From: a virus
Strand: one strand, 5' to 3'
DNA length: 46,584 nucleotides
IMG/VR virus record: IMGVR_UViG_3300034018_000582
Coordinates: 1 to 46,584 of that record
Of this stretch, positions 7,707 to 16,458 are shown piece after piece. The notes under the pieces are model-generated. The model had not been told where the DNA came from, did not search any database, and worked only from the letters and a program-made list of their open reading frames with translations. The translations under genes were made by a program, and so were the position numbers. Position 1 is the first letter of the stretch. Every line of letters starts with the position of its first letter.

Positions 7707-9548
7707 ATGGCTACTAAAATACAACTAAGAAGAGGTACTGCCTCACAATGGACTTCTGCTAATCCTACACTTTCATCTGGCGAGGCGGGATTTGAGACTG
7801 ACACAGGAAAACTTAAAATTGGAAATGGATCTACAGCATGGAATTCATTATCTTATGCTTCAGTAACATCATCAGATATTACTACTGAAGTAAATAGTGC
7901 TATTTCTAATTTAGTAGATTCCGCACCATCAGGACTTAATACATTAAATGAATTGGCAGCGGCTATAAATGACGATCCTAACTTTTTTACAACAGTAGCC
8001 ACAAACCTTTCTAATCACGAAAATGATACAACAAGTATTCACGGTATTTCAAATACCGCTAATCTTGTGTATACAAGTGATTCTAGACTCTCAGATGCAA
8101 GAACTCCAACTTCTCACGCATCTTCACATGGATCAGGTGGATCAGATGCAATAACAATAGCGCAATCTCAAGTTACCAATCTTTCTACTGATTTATCTGA
8201 TAAGGCTCCACTATCATCACCAAACTTGACGGGAACTCCAACAGCACCTACTGCTAATCAAGGATCAAATAGTACACAGATAGCAACTACCGCATATGTA
8301 GATACTGCTGCATCTAATGCTACTACAGCAGTACTAGGAAATGCCCCATCAAATCTCAACACTTTGGGAGAAATTGCTTCATCAATAAATAATGATGCCA
8401 CTTTTTCTACAACAGTAAATAATGCCTTAGCATTAAAAGCACCATTGGCATCACCAGAATTAACTGGTACACCTACTGCACCAACTGCAACTGCAGGAAA
8501 TAATAGCACTCAAATTGCTACAACTGCTTATGCAGATACTGCAGCAGCAAATGCAGCATCAGCATTAGTTGATTCTGCTCCGTCTACATTGAACACTTTG
8601 AATGAACTTGCTGCAGCGTTGGGAGATGATCCTAGTTATGCAACTACAATTACTACTGCATTAGGTGGAAAAGAGCCAACAATTACTTCTGGAACTACCA
8701 GTCAATACTGGCGTGGCGACAAGTCTTGGCAAACCTTAGATAAATCAGCAGTAGGCTTATCAGATGTAGAAAATACTGCTATAAGCACTTGGACAGGATC
8801 TAGTAATATAACTACAGTAGGAACTCTAACAAATCTTACAGTTACTAATACAATTACTGGAAGTATTTCTGGTAATTCTGCAACTGTAACAAACGGAGTT
8901 TATACAACAGGCTCATATGCAGATCCATCATGGATTACTTCATTATCTAAGTCTAAAGTTGGACTATCCAATGTAGAAGATACTGCTCTATCTACATGGA
9001 CAGGAAGTTCAAGCATAACCACCCTTGGAACCATTGCTTCTGGTACATGGAATGGTAGTACTATTGGTGCTACATATATAGATTCAGCAATTGCTAGATT
9101 ATCTGGACCAACATTTACTGGAACAGTAGTTCTTCCATCCACTACCTCTATTGGAGATGTATCATCAACAGAACTGGGCTATCTTGATGGAGTTACTTCT
9201 GCAATTCAGACACAATTAAATGCTAAGGCGAATATTTCTATATCTACTAATGCTCAAACTGGAACATCTTATACATTAGTATTATCTGATGCTAGTAAAT
9301 TAATAGAAATGAATAATGCTAGTGCTAATACTTTAACTATACCGACAGATTCATCTGTTGCATTCCCAGTTGGAACTAAAATTGATATTGTTCAAACTGG
9401 AGCGGGTGAAACAAGTATCGCCCCAGCATCTGGAGTTACCCTTAATTCAGATGGGAATAAGCGTAAAGTTAATGTGCAATGGGCGGGAGTGTCATTAATT
9501 AAGCGTGCAACAGATACCTGGGTTCTCATTGGATCATTAAAGGCATGA
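7707..9548 (+). CDS. long tail fibre with tandem ~70-residue repeats
   Basis: A 613-residue fibre beginning MATKIQLRRGTASQW, a classic N-terminal motif of phage fibres. Residues about 65-330 hold three related units of the form SAP-S-LNTLNELAAA-DDP-F-TTV ... KAPLASP-LTGTPTAPTA ... STQIATTAYVDTAA. Then come two SGLSDVENTA-STWTGSS-type units and PTFTGTVVLPSTTSIGDVSSTELGYLDGVTSAIQTQ, which is also found in the 12014 product. The last 100 residues form a tip domain shared with the 18124 product (SLIKRATDTWVLIGSLKA). The protein clearly belongs to a set that exchanges modules. Translation is probably leaderless or nearly so. The stop overlaps the next ATG (ATGA). Confidence 0.82.
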   Translation: MATKIQLRRGTASQWTSANPTLSSGEAGFETDTGKLKIGNGSTAWNSLSYASVTSSDITTEVNSAISNLVDSAPSGLNTLNELAAAINDDPNFFTTVATNLSNHENDTTSIHGISNTANLVYTSDSRLSDARTPTSHASSHGSGGSDAITIAQSQVTNLSTDLSDKAPLSSPNLTGTPTAPTANQGSNSTQIATTAYVDTAASNATTAVLGNAPSNLNTLGEIASSINNDATFSTTVNNALALKAPLASPELTGTPTAPTATAGNNSTQIATTAYADTAAANAASALVDSAPSTLNTLNELAAALGDDPSYATTITTALGGKEPTITSGTTSQYWRGDKSWQTLDKSAVGLSDVENTAISTWTGSSNITTVGTLTNLTVTNTITGSISGNSATVTNGVYTTGSYADPSWITSLSKSKVGLSNVEDTALSTWTGSSSITTLGTIASGTWNGSTIGATYIDSAIARLSGPTFTGTVVLPSTTSIGDVSSTELGYLDGVTSAIQTQLNAKANISISTNAQTGTSYTLVLSDASKLIEMNNASANTLTIPTDSSVAFPVGTKIDIVQTGAGETSIAPASGVTLNSDGNKRKVNVQWAGVSLIKRATDTWVLIGSLKA

Positions 9549-10519
9549 GTCTATGGCTAGGAACATTAGGTAGTCAAATTACCACACCCCCTCTCCTTGT
9601 TCAATATCTTATTGTTGCGGGAGGAGGAGGTGCTGGAGGGGCTTTAAGTACTGGCGTAGGAGGTGCTGGAGGAGCCGGAGGCTTCCGCACTTCAGTACCT
9701 GGAGATCTTAATCCACCAGATAAGTCTATGGTTTATGTTTATCCTGAGTTTAGAACGCCCGACCCACAGTTTGCCGCACTAACCAATACTCCGTACACGA
9801 TAACCGTAGGCGCTGGAGGATCAGCAGGCGCACTAAACTCTTCACAGAATGGGGCATCAGGAAGTAACAGTCGCTTTGCCAGCGTTACCATTTTTGGAGG
9901 CGGCGGCGGCGGCTTCGGCCCTACTGGTAATGGTCTTGATGGAGGTAGCGGCGGAGGCGGCGGCGGTGGCACTACTAATACTTCAGGTGGCGGAAGAGCA
10001 GAACGCCAGGGGAGTTTTGGAGGTATTGGAAGACCGACAAGTCCCTGGTCAGGACAAGCATTTTCTGGCGCAGGAGGAGGGGCTGGTGGATACGGAAATC
10101 AAAGTGATCAATTTTCCGGTAGTATACCTTATGGTGGAAACCCAATGCCTTCAAGTCTGGGCGGGTACCTTGCCGGAGGCGGCTCGGGTGGGAATAGATG
10201 GGATAGCAGAATAGATCCTGATTGGCAGCGCATTCCCGGACCTGCAAGCCCAGGAGGAGGTCTTGATATTGCTACAGGATCTGGAATTGCTGGAGTTTCT
10301 GGGGGCACAAATACTGGATACGGAGGCGGAGGATCTGGAGGACATATCTACTCTGGAGGAAATGGCGGATCTGGTATAGTACTAATATCTATTCCATCCT
10401 TCTACACAGCATCTTTTTCTGGCGGCGTTACTCAAACATCTACAATAAATGGTGATCGTAGAATATATACAATCACAGCAACTACTACTACATCAGAAAC
10501 AATTACTTTCTTAGGATAA
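9545..10519 (+). CDS. glycine-rich tail adhesin, copy 1 of a duplicated cassette
   Basis: A 324-residue protein with an N-terminal SQITTPPLLVQYLIVAGGGGAGG, many poly-glycine runs, and a C-terminus GSGIVLISIPSFYTASF ... TSETITFLG. Poly-Gly runs spaced by variable loops recall the bundled polyglycine-II helices of T4-like gp38 adhesins, whose loops contact the receptor; here that is analogy, not homology. The N-terminal 120 residues are nearly identical to the 10933 product, while residues about 130-270 differ strongly, as expected if that part faces the host. The start overlaps the fibre gene stop (ATGA). The glycine codons make this stretch more GC-rich than its surroundings and create long spurious open frames. 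Confidence 0.75.
   Translation: MSLWLGTLGSQITTPPLLVQYLIVAGGGGAGGALSTGVGGAGGAGGFRTSVPGDLNPPDKSMVYVYPEFRTPDPQFAALTNTPYTITVGAGGSAGALNSSQNGASGSNSRFASVTIFGGGGGGFGPTGNGLDGGSGGGGGGGTTNTSGGGRAERQGSFGGIGRPTSPWSGQAFSGAGGGAGGYGNQSDQFSGSIPYGGNPMPSSLGGYLAGGGSGGNRWDSRIDPDWQRIPGPASPGGGLDIATGSGIAGVSGGTNTGYGGGGSGGHIYSGGNGGSGIVLISIPSFYTASFSGGVTQTSTINGDRRIYTITATTTTSETITFLG
9596..9649 (+). repeat. 54-bp direct repeat, copy 1 (adhesin 5' end)
   Basis: Identical to 10984-11037. It encodes the N-terminal YLIVAGGGGAGGALS part of both glycine-rich adhesins. It marks the upstream end of the duplicated cassette. Confidence 0.85.
9806..9897 (+). repeat. 92-bp direct repeat, copy 1 (adhesin middle)
   Basis: Identical base for base to 11188-11279, including silent positions. 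It codes for the conserved AGGSAGALNSSQNGASG ... FASVTIFG segment. Identity at the DNA level means recent duplication or ongoing recombination between the copies. Confidence 0.88.
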
Positions 10520-10521
10520 TC

Positions 10522-10917
10522 ATGGGACATTACGCAAAAATTGAAAATGGAATCGTAACCTTTGTCACCAAAAGTCGTGATGAAGATGATAGTCGTGAAC
10601 TTGAAATATCTGCTGAAACTGGAGATATGTATCGTCGCACTTCATATAATACAAGGGGCGGGGTTTATTATGACCCTATTACAAATGAACCAAGTGATGA
10701 TCAATCCAAGGCTTTCCGCTATAACTTTGCAGCGGTTGGATACACATTCGACCCCGACTTTGGTCCAGATGGTGCTTTCATTCCACCAAAACCTCATCCA
10801 TCTTGGATATTAGATTTTGACAGGGCTTTATGGAATTCTCCAGAACCTTATCCAGAAGTTGATGGAGCATGGGTATGGAATGAACAAACTCTTTCATGGA
10901 TAGACGCTAGTATTTAG
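10522..10917 (+). CDS. small tail-associated protein of the MGHYAKIENG type
   Basis: A 131-residue protein starting MGHYAKIENGIVTFVT, with YNTRGGVYYDPITNEPS, GYTFDPDFGPDGAFIPPKPHPSW and EVDGAWVWNEQTLSW. This layout is familiar from small proteins in cyanophage and other marine phage tail regions; a role on the virion or as a fibre accessory is likely but unproven. It follows the glycine-rich adhesin by two bases, and a second, heavily truncated copy follows the second adhesin (11916-11984), so the two genes travel as a pair. It is rich in Pro, Tyr and Trp. No clear ribosome-binding site is visible; translation probably couples to the adhesin. Confidence 0.7.
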   Translation: MGHYAKIENGIVTFVTKSRDEDDSRELEISAETGDMYRRTSYNTRGGVYYDPITNEPSDDQSKAFRYNFAAVGYTFDPDFGPDGAFIPPKPHPSWILDFDRALWNSPEPYPEVDGAWVWNEQTLSWIDASI

Positions 10918-10932
10918 GGGATAATTAAAGGT

Positions 10933-11913
10933 ATGAGTTTACTAATAGGAGTATTGGGTAGTCAGATTACTGCGCCACCACTTCTTGTTCAATATCTTAT
11001 TGTTGCGGGAGGAGGAGGTGCTGGAGGGGCTTTAAGTGGAGGAACTGGAGGCGCAGGCGGCGGAGGCGGGTACCGCACTTCAGTACCTGGAGATCTTAAT
11101 CCCCCTGACCGTAGCACCGACATGCCTCAGTTTAGAACACCCGACCCGCAGTTTGCTGCACTAACTAATACTCCGTACACGATAACTGTAGGCGCTGGAG
11201 GATCAGCAGGCGCACTAAACTCTTCACAGAATGGGGCATCAGGAAGTAACAGTCGCTTTGCCAGCGTTACCATTTTTGGCGGAGGGGGTGGAGGTTTCGG
11301 TTCCACTTCCCCTGGCAATGGCCTTAGTGGAGGTAGTGGAGGCGGTGGTGGTGCTGGTGCTAACGCTGCTACTACCTCAGGTGGAGGAAGAGCAGAGCGT
11401 CAGGGCCATGCTGGAGGTAGTGGAAGATATATTGGCGGTATTGGCATTACCTCATTATCTGGCCCAGGGGGGGGTGCGGGAGGCTACGTCGGCCAATATT
11501 CAACACCAGATCGAACCCATCCGCTTGGTGCATATCCCATGAATTCAAGTCTGGGCGGCTCCTACGCCGCTGGCGGCGAAGGTGGAATTAGATGGAGTAG
11601 CGAATTGGGTTGGGATGGTTTCGCCGCTATGGGACCCGTCACCCAAGGTGGAGTCTTTGACTATGCCACAAATACTGGAACTGCTGGAACTTCTGGGGGG
11701 ATAAATACTGGTCACGGCGGAGGAGGATCTGGAGGCCATGTTCTTTCTGGAGGAAACGGGGGGTCTGGAATAGTTATAATATCCATTCCATCTTTTTATA
11801 CAGCATCTTTTTCTAATGGAGTTACTCAAACATCTACCATAAGTGGTAGCCGAAGAGTCTACACAATCACAGCAACTACAACTACATCGGAAACAATTAC
11901 TTTCTTAGGCTAA
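10933..11913 (+). CDS. glycine-rich tail adhesin, copy 2 of a duplicated cassette
   Basis: A 326-residue paralogue of the 9545 product. It shares the start (SQIT-PPLLVQYLIVAGGGG), the FRTPDPQFAALTNTPYTITVG block and the C-terminus (IPSFYTASFSNGVTQTSTI ... TSETITFLG). The central loops between glycine runs are different (GRYIGGIGITSLSGPGGG, for example), so the two copies probably present different receptor-contacting surfaces. Two long stretches are identical at the DNA level to copy 1. A virion may carry both, or the copies may act as a recombination reservoir. The ATG has only a weak AAAGG close by. Confidence 0.75.
   Translation: MSLLIGVLGSQITAPPLLVQYLIVAGGGGAGGALSGGTGGAGGGGGYRTSVPGDLNPPDRSTDMPQFRTPDPQFAALTNTPYTITVGAGGSAGALNSSQNGASGSNSRFASVTIFGGGGGGFGSTSPGNGLSGGSGGGGGAGANAATTSGGGRAERQGHAGGSGRYIGGIGITSLSGPGGGAGGYVGQYSTPDRTHPLGAYPMNSSLGGSYAAGGEGGIRWSSELGWDGFAAMGPVTQGGVFDYATNTGTAGTSGGINTGHGGGGSGGHVLSGGNGGSGIVIISIPSFYTASFSNGVTQTSTISGSRRVYTITATTTTSETITFLG
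10984..11037 (+). repeat. 54-bp direct repeat, copy 2
   Basis: Identical to 9596-9649. See that entry. Confidence 0.85.
11188..11279 (+). repeat. 92-bp direct repeat, copy 2
   Basis: Identical to 9806-9897. A recombination between the two copies would delete the 10522 gene and fuse the two adhesins in frame. Confidence 0.88.
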
Positions 11914-11915
11914 TC

Positions 11916-11984
11916 ATGAGGCATTGCACAAAAATTGAAAACGGAATTATAGTTACAGAACAAGAAGAGCAAAATAATATTTAA
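11916..11984 (+). pseudogene. 22-codon remnant of the MGHYAKIENG gene
   Basis: Begins MRHCTKIENGIIVTEQEEQN and stops after 22 codons. It sits at the same place relative to adhesin copy 2 (two bases after its stop) as the full 131-residue gene does relative to copy 1, and its first 11 codons clearly match that gene at DNA level. This indicates that the duplication included the accessory gene and that the second copy decayed or was cut short. It could still be translated as a peptide. Confidence 0.7.
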
Positions 11985-12001
11985 TTATCTAAAACCTAAG
12001 G

Positions 12002-12007
12002 TATAAT
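12002..12007 (+). promoter_or_regulatory. TATAAT -10 box, leaderless promoter for the 999-residue fibre
   Basis: TATAAT, six bases (tgatac), then ATG 12014, with no Shine-Dalgarno sequence. There is no TG extension here. The arrangement matches the site at 18112-18117 almost exactly. Confidence 0.6.
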
Positions 12008-12013
12008 TGATAC

Positions 12014-15013
12014 ATGGCCAAAGTAGCAAAAATCTGGGACGGTACAGATTGGGTAGAGTTCATATCGGCTATTCCAAATCCATATCCCGATCAAAATGGC
12101 AACGCTAATAAATATCTTACCACAGACGGGACATTTCCATATTGGGCTGATGTTGTCGCACAAGATGGAACTAATTCCTTTGCTACTATTAATACCCCGT
12201 CTGGAACAGATCCAGTAGCAGATTCTTCCTCAGATACTTTAAATATTACCGCCTCAAATGGGATGGTGGTAACTGGAGATTCTTCTACTGATACTGTAAA
12301 TTTTTCTACTAATGCTACTTCTTTAAATACCGTTGCAACTATTGTATCTAGAGATTCCAATCAGTCATTCGATATTACCGCCATTGATTTTGATACTGCA
12401 GATACTATTTCTTCTGCTGTAGGTAGATTAACCTGGGATGATGGAGAAGGAACACTAAACTTAGGCTTAAAGGGCGGGAACCTAAATCTTAGAGTAGGAC
12501 AAGAAAATACAGCCCTATGTTATAACGGAACTGGATCAACAATAACAAAAGGTTCTGTAGTTTATATTTCTGGGGCACAGGGACAAAGACCATCTATATC
12601 TCTTGCTGATGCAGATTCAGAATCAACATCAAGTAAGACATTTGGAGTGGCCGCTGAGAATATTTCAAATGACGCAGAAGGATTTGTTTGCACGTTTGGA
12701 ATTGTAGAGAATATAAATACATCTACATTTACTGCTGGTCAAGCACTATGGTTATCATCAACAGCAGGGCAATTGACAAATACAAAACCTACTCCTCCCG
12801 TGCATTCAGTATTTGTGGGGTACTGTCTAAAGTCTAATTCATCTTCTGGTCGTATTTTTATAACTCCACAAAATGGATATGAATTAGATGAACTTCATAA
12901 TGTTTTAATAAATGGTATTTCAGATAATCATATTATTTCATACGACAATGCAACATCACTATGGAAAAATCAAGCACTTGTAGATGCAATTAAAGAAGTT
13001 GATGGTACTGGATCAGGCATAGACTCTGATTTATTAGATAGTCATGAGGCTACATATTTCTTAAATACTTCTTCCGCCGCACAAACCAAGGCGGGGGATT
13101 TAACTATTACTGGAAACTTAACAGTAAGCGGCACTACAACAACTATCAATTCAACTGTTGTAACTGTAGATGATAAGAATATAGAATTAGGCGCTGTTGA
13201 TTCTCCTACTGATATTACCGCTGATGGTGGTGGAATTATACTAAAGGGAGATACTGATAAAACAGTACTTTGGTCAAATTCTATATCTTCCTGGACATTT
13301 AGTGACAGTATAAATCTAACTTCTGGATCTGTTATAAAAATAGCCGGAACCTCTGTCTTATCCGCTACACAGTATTCTGGAAATGCCGCTACTGTGACAA
13401 ATGGTTTATATTCAACTACGACTTATACTGATCCTTCATGGTTATCTACACTATCCTGGTCTAAAATAACTAATACTCCAACAACATTATTGGGTTATGG
13501 AATTATTGATGTTGAATCAACTAAAGAATATTTAGGATTAGATAATGTAGAAAATACAGCATTATCAACATGGGTCGGAAGCACAAACATAACCACATTA
13601 GGAACAATAACAAGTGGCACATGGAATGGATCAGTAATTGCAGATTCATATATTGCTTCAGCAGTAGCCCGACTTGCTGGACCTACCTTTACGGGAACAG
13701 TAGTTCTTCCAGGAACAACTTCTATTGGAGAAGTAACCTCCACAGAGATTTCCTACCTTGATGGTGTTACCTCTGCAATTCAAACACAGATTAATAATAA
13801 GTTAGATTCAACAACTGCGTCTTCTACATATGCTCCAATAAACTCACCAACATTTACTGGTACTGCTGACTTTACATCAGCAACCGTACTTGGTATAGAT
13901 GCTCTTCCATCACAAACTGGAAATGCTGGTAAATACTTAAAGACAAACGGATCATCTGCTTTATGGGAATTCTTAAATAATATATCATATTCATCATCTG
14001 CACCATCTACTCCTTCTACTGGAGATGTATGGATTGAATCAGATGTGGATGTTAATGCGTTTGACCCACATCAGTATGTAAGATGGATTAAAATATTAAC
14101 TGGATCTCAGTCTGTATTTTCTGGCGTTTCTAGCGCGGGAATTCTTTTAGAATACACTCCAGGATTTGAACAAGTATTCTTAAATGGAAGTCTATTGCTT
14201 AGAGGTACTGACTATACAGCAACAGATGGGGCAACAGTTACTCTTACAACCCCTGCAGTTTCTGGGAATAGAATTGAAATTATTGCTCTGAATGTATTTA
14301 GTATAGCCAATGTATATACAACTACAGAGGTTGATAATTTACTGGTAAGTAAGGCTGCACTCTCTTCTCCAACATTTACTGGAACTCCTGCTGCTCCTAC
14401 AGCAAGTGCTGGAACAAACACTACTCAAATAGCAACGACAGCATTCGTAAGAACTGAAGTTTCTAATTTAATTGCATCCGCACCAGCAGCCCTTGATACA
14501 CTTGATGAATTAGCAGCAGCCCTAGGGGACGACGCTAGTTTTGCTACAACAGTAACAAATAGTTTAGCGGCTAAGGCACCAATAGCATCACCAACATTTA
14601 CTGGAACGGTAACTGCGGGAACAGTAGTAGTTACTGGAATGCTTGATGTTCAAGAAATTAGAGAAGCATTAAATGATATTACACTTTCAAGTAATGTTGG
14701 AACATTAGACTGGACTACTGGAAACGTATTCTTTATTGGTACTGCACCAACTGGAAATATGACATTTAATATTACTAATGTTCCTACAGATAATGGTGAA
14801 ATTATGTCAGTCACAGTTTTTGTTACCCAAGGATCTACAGGATATATTCCTTCTACTCTTAATATTAATGGATCTTCAGCAACTATTAGATGGGTCAATG
14901 GATCAAATCCAGTACCTACCTCACAAGCCGGAAAGATAGATATTTTCTCCCTATCCCTGATTAGAAGGGCATCTTCTTGGACTGTACTTGGAAGTTCAAG
15001 TTTGAATTTCTAG
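12014..15013 (+). CDS. very long multi-domain tail fibre
   Basis: A 999-residue fibre. The N-terminus MAKVAKIWDGTDWVEFISAIP parallels that of the 18124 product (MAKPIKVWTGSEWVDVAIKTP), suggesting a shared attachment domain. Residues about 165-300 form a distinct domain (GNLNLRVGQENTALCYNGTG ... RIFITPQNGYELDELHNV). About 515-605 match the 7707 fibre (NVENTALSTWVGS ... STEISYLDGVTSAIQTQ). About 665-690 hold a SAPSTPSTGDVWIESD segment like that of the 7317 product, and about 785-850 another TFTGTPAAPTASAGTNTTQIATTAF repeat. The last 130 residues (DITLSSNVGTLDWTTGNVFFI ... GKIDIFSLSLIRRASS) resemble tips I associate with cyanophage-type fibres. It probably forms a long trimeric side fibre. Translation is predicted leaderless. 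Confidence 0.82.
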   Translation: MAKVAKIWDGTDWVEFISAIPNPYPDQNGNANKYLTTDGTFPYWADVVAQDGTNSFATINTPSGTDPVADSSSDTLNITASNGMVVTGDSSTDTVNFSTNATSLNTVATIVSRDSNQSFDITAIDFDTADTISSAVGRLTWDDGEGTLNLGLKGGNLNLRVGQENTALCYNGTGSTITKGSVVYISGAQGQRPSISLADADSESTSSKTFGVAAENISNDAEGFVCTFGIVENINTSTFTAGQALWLSSTAGQLTNTKPTPPVHSVFVGYCLKSNSSSGRIFITPQNGYELDELHNVLINGISDNHIISYDNATSLWKNQALVDAIKEVDGTGSGIDSDLLDSHEATYFLNTSSAAQTKAGDLTITGNLTVSGTTTTINSTVVTVDDKNIELGAVDSPTDITADGGGIILKGDTDKTVLWSNSISSWTFSDSINLTSGSVIKIAGTSVLSATQYSGNAATVTNGLYSTTTYTDPSWLSTLSWSKITNTPTTLLGYGIIDVESTKEYLGLDNVENTALSTWVGSTNITTLGTITSGTWNGSVIADSYIASAVARLAGPTFTGTVVLPGTTSIGEVTSTEISYLDGVTSAIQTQINNKLDSTTASSTYAPINSPTFTGTADFTSATVLGIDALPSQTGNAGKYLKTNGSSALWEFLNNISYSSSAPSTPSTGDVWIESDVDVNAFDPHQYVRWIKILTGSQSVFSGVSSAGILLEYTPGFEQVFLNGSLLLRGTDYTATDGATVTLTTPAVSGNRIEIIALNVFSIANVYTTTEVDNLLVSKAALSSPTFTGTPAAPTASAGTNTTQIATTAFVRTEVSNLIASAPAALDTLDELAAALGDDASFATTVTNSLAAKAPIASPTFTGTVTAGTVVVTGMLDVQEIREALNDITLSSNVGTLDWTTGNVFFIGTAPTGNMTFNITNVPTDNGEIMSVTVFVTQGSTGYIPSTLNINGSSATIRWVNGSNPVPTSQAGKIDIFSLSLIRRASSWTVLGSSSLNF

Positions 15014-15020
15014 GAGAATA

Positions 15021-16049
15021 ATGCCATTTATATCTACTATTAGATCAGTATACGGCCCAATTGGAAGAATGGGCCGTATTATTGGTGCTAAAGATGCTAT
15101 TACTGGTGGCACAATTAGTAGTGCTGGTGGATACAGAATTCATACTTTTACTGATGTAGGAACATCTCAATTTAACATGAGCATGGTTGCCTCTGCATTA
15201 AATATCGAATATTTAATTATTGCTGGAGGAGGCTCTGGAGGATATGAATCATCTACTTACTGGGGCGGAGGAGGCGCTGGAGGATACAGAACTGGAACAA
15301 TATCATCTAGTCCATCCAATTATTCAGTAGTTGTAGGTGCAGGAGGATATAACTATTCATCAACTAACTGGTCTAATGGACTAAATTCTTCATTTAATGG
15401 AGTAGTATCTGTAGGCGGCGGATCTTCTGGAGGTCCAGCACCATCTGGACAGGGTGGCCCAACTGGTCCAGAGGTTCTTCCACAAACTGGGGGATCTGGC
15501 TCAGGCGGGTATTTTGCAAAAACACCAGGATCTGGTACTAGTGGACAAGGATCGTCTGGTGGTACATCTACTTCTTCATCAACGAACGGCGGCGGAGGAG
15601 GAGGAGCAGGAGGTGTTGGAGCAAACGGTGTAGATCAGGCTGCTGGAGTTTTAACTAATGGATATGGCGGCATAGGCGGAGCAGGAATGTCTAGTAGTAT
15701 AAATGGATCTTCTATAACTAGGGCTTCTGGCGGAGGCGGCGGAGGAGTAAGAAACAATAGAGATGCTGCATACCCAGGTACTATTCAGTCATCCACTCCA
15801 GGAGGAGGAGGAAGGGGATTTAGTAGTAATGCTAATATTTGGCCTCCTGGTTCATATGGTGGAATTGAATATAGGGCTCTTAAAGGTACTCCAAATACTG
15901 GCGGAGGCGGCGGAGGTGGTCTATGGGATGGGTATGATTACTATACTATAAATACATCAAATTCTAATTTTGTCCCTGGCCCAACATCTACTCTAACTGG
16001 CAATGAAGGCGGATCGGGAATTATTATATTAAGATATACTTTCCCCTAG
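15021..16049 (+). CDS. glycine-rich tail tip protein
   Basis: A 342-residue protein. An N-terminal MPFISTIRSVYGPIGRMGR leads into GGYRIHTFTDVGTSQFNM, then NIEYLIIAGGGSGG and many poly-Gly runs separated by loops, ending GGSGIIILRYTFP. The GYRIHTF ... EYLIIAGGG ... GIIILRY frame is a widespread phage tail domain built round glycine-rich segments. It is related in style but not in detail to the adhesins at 9545 and 10933. The first residues (MPF-ST) also open the next gene (MPFFKTT). AGGAG six bases upstream supports the start. Likely a receptor-binding or tip protein. Confidence 0.72.
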   Translation: MPFISTIRSVYGPIGRMGRIIGAKDAITGGTISSAGGYRIHTFTDVGTSQFNMSMVASALNIEYLIIAGGGSGGYESSTYWGGGGAGGYRTGTISSSPSNYSVVVGAGGYNYSSTNWSNGLNSSFNGVVSVGGGSSGGPAPSGQGGPTGPEVLPQTGGSGSGGYFAKTPGSGTSGQGSSGGTSTSSSTNGGGGGGAGGVGANGVDQAAGVLTNGYGGIGGAGMSSSINGSSITRASGGGGGGVRNNRDAAYPGTIQSSTPGGGGRGFSSNANIWPPGSYGGIEYRALKGTPNTGGGGGGGLWDGYDYYTINTSNSNFVPGPTSTLTGNEGGSGIIILRYTFP

Positions 16050-16056
16050 GAATAAA

Positions 16057-16458
16057 ATGCCATTTTTTAAAACTACAAAAAATATATTCCATCCATGGGA
16101 GGATGAATTATTCTCAGAAAATTGGATGGATGCGAATAAAGTTTATACCCCACCCACCAAAGTTTGGGACTATAAAAGAGAATTAAAGATAGAAGATGTA
16201 GATATTTGGGAAGTTTTATATGAGCAGGGTGGGGGTATTGGTGTATATGCATCATGGAGTCCATATTCAGAATTTTATTTAATTAGAACTGGATGGGAAG
16301 AAGAATGGGCAGGGAGAGGTCTAGAAACATATTATGGAGAGAATGCTCAAAGTAAAGTAATGAAAAGATGTAAGGAATTAAAAATACCACTACAAATTAA
16401 TAAATTATGGATAGAACCAGACGACATGTGGCTATATTCTAATATAGAGGTAAATTAA
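16057..16458 (+). CDS. conserved-looking protein, unknown function
   Basis: A 133-residue, Trp- and Tyr-rich protein (FHPWEDELFSENWMD, WEVLYEQGGGIGVYASWSP, WIEPDDMWLYSN). The N-terminus MPFFKTTKN resembles that of the preceding tip protein, hinting that the two are partners or share a capping role. There is no membrane segment or catalytic motif. AGGA lies seven bases before the ATG. Its last 20 bases overlap the end of the convergent glycosyltransferase gene on the minus strand, with no terminator between them. I recall similar proteins in aquatic phages but cannot name a function. Confidence 0.6.
   Translation: MPFFKTTKNIFHPWEDELFSENWMDANKVYTPPTKVWDYKRELKIEDVDIWEVLYEQGGGIGVYASWSPYSEFYLIRTGWEEEWAGRGLETYYGENAQSKVMKRCKELKIPLQINKLWIEPDDMWLYSNIEVN

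Noticed and set aside
9739-11829. Long open frames on both strands inside the glycine-rich adhesin genes
   Set aside because: GGN-rich coding DNA removes stop codons from other frames. These frames have no ribosome-binding sites and encode low-complexity Pro- or Ala/Val-rich peptides.
9545-11984. Diversity-generating retroelement as the source of adhesin variation
   Set aside because: No reverse transcriptase gene, no template/variable repeat pair with adenine-specific changes. The duplication explains the similarity.
16439-16458. Convergent overlap as a sign of an antisense regulator
   Set aside because: A 20-base overlap of two gene ends is common in compact phage genomes. No promoter or structure points to regulation.
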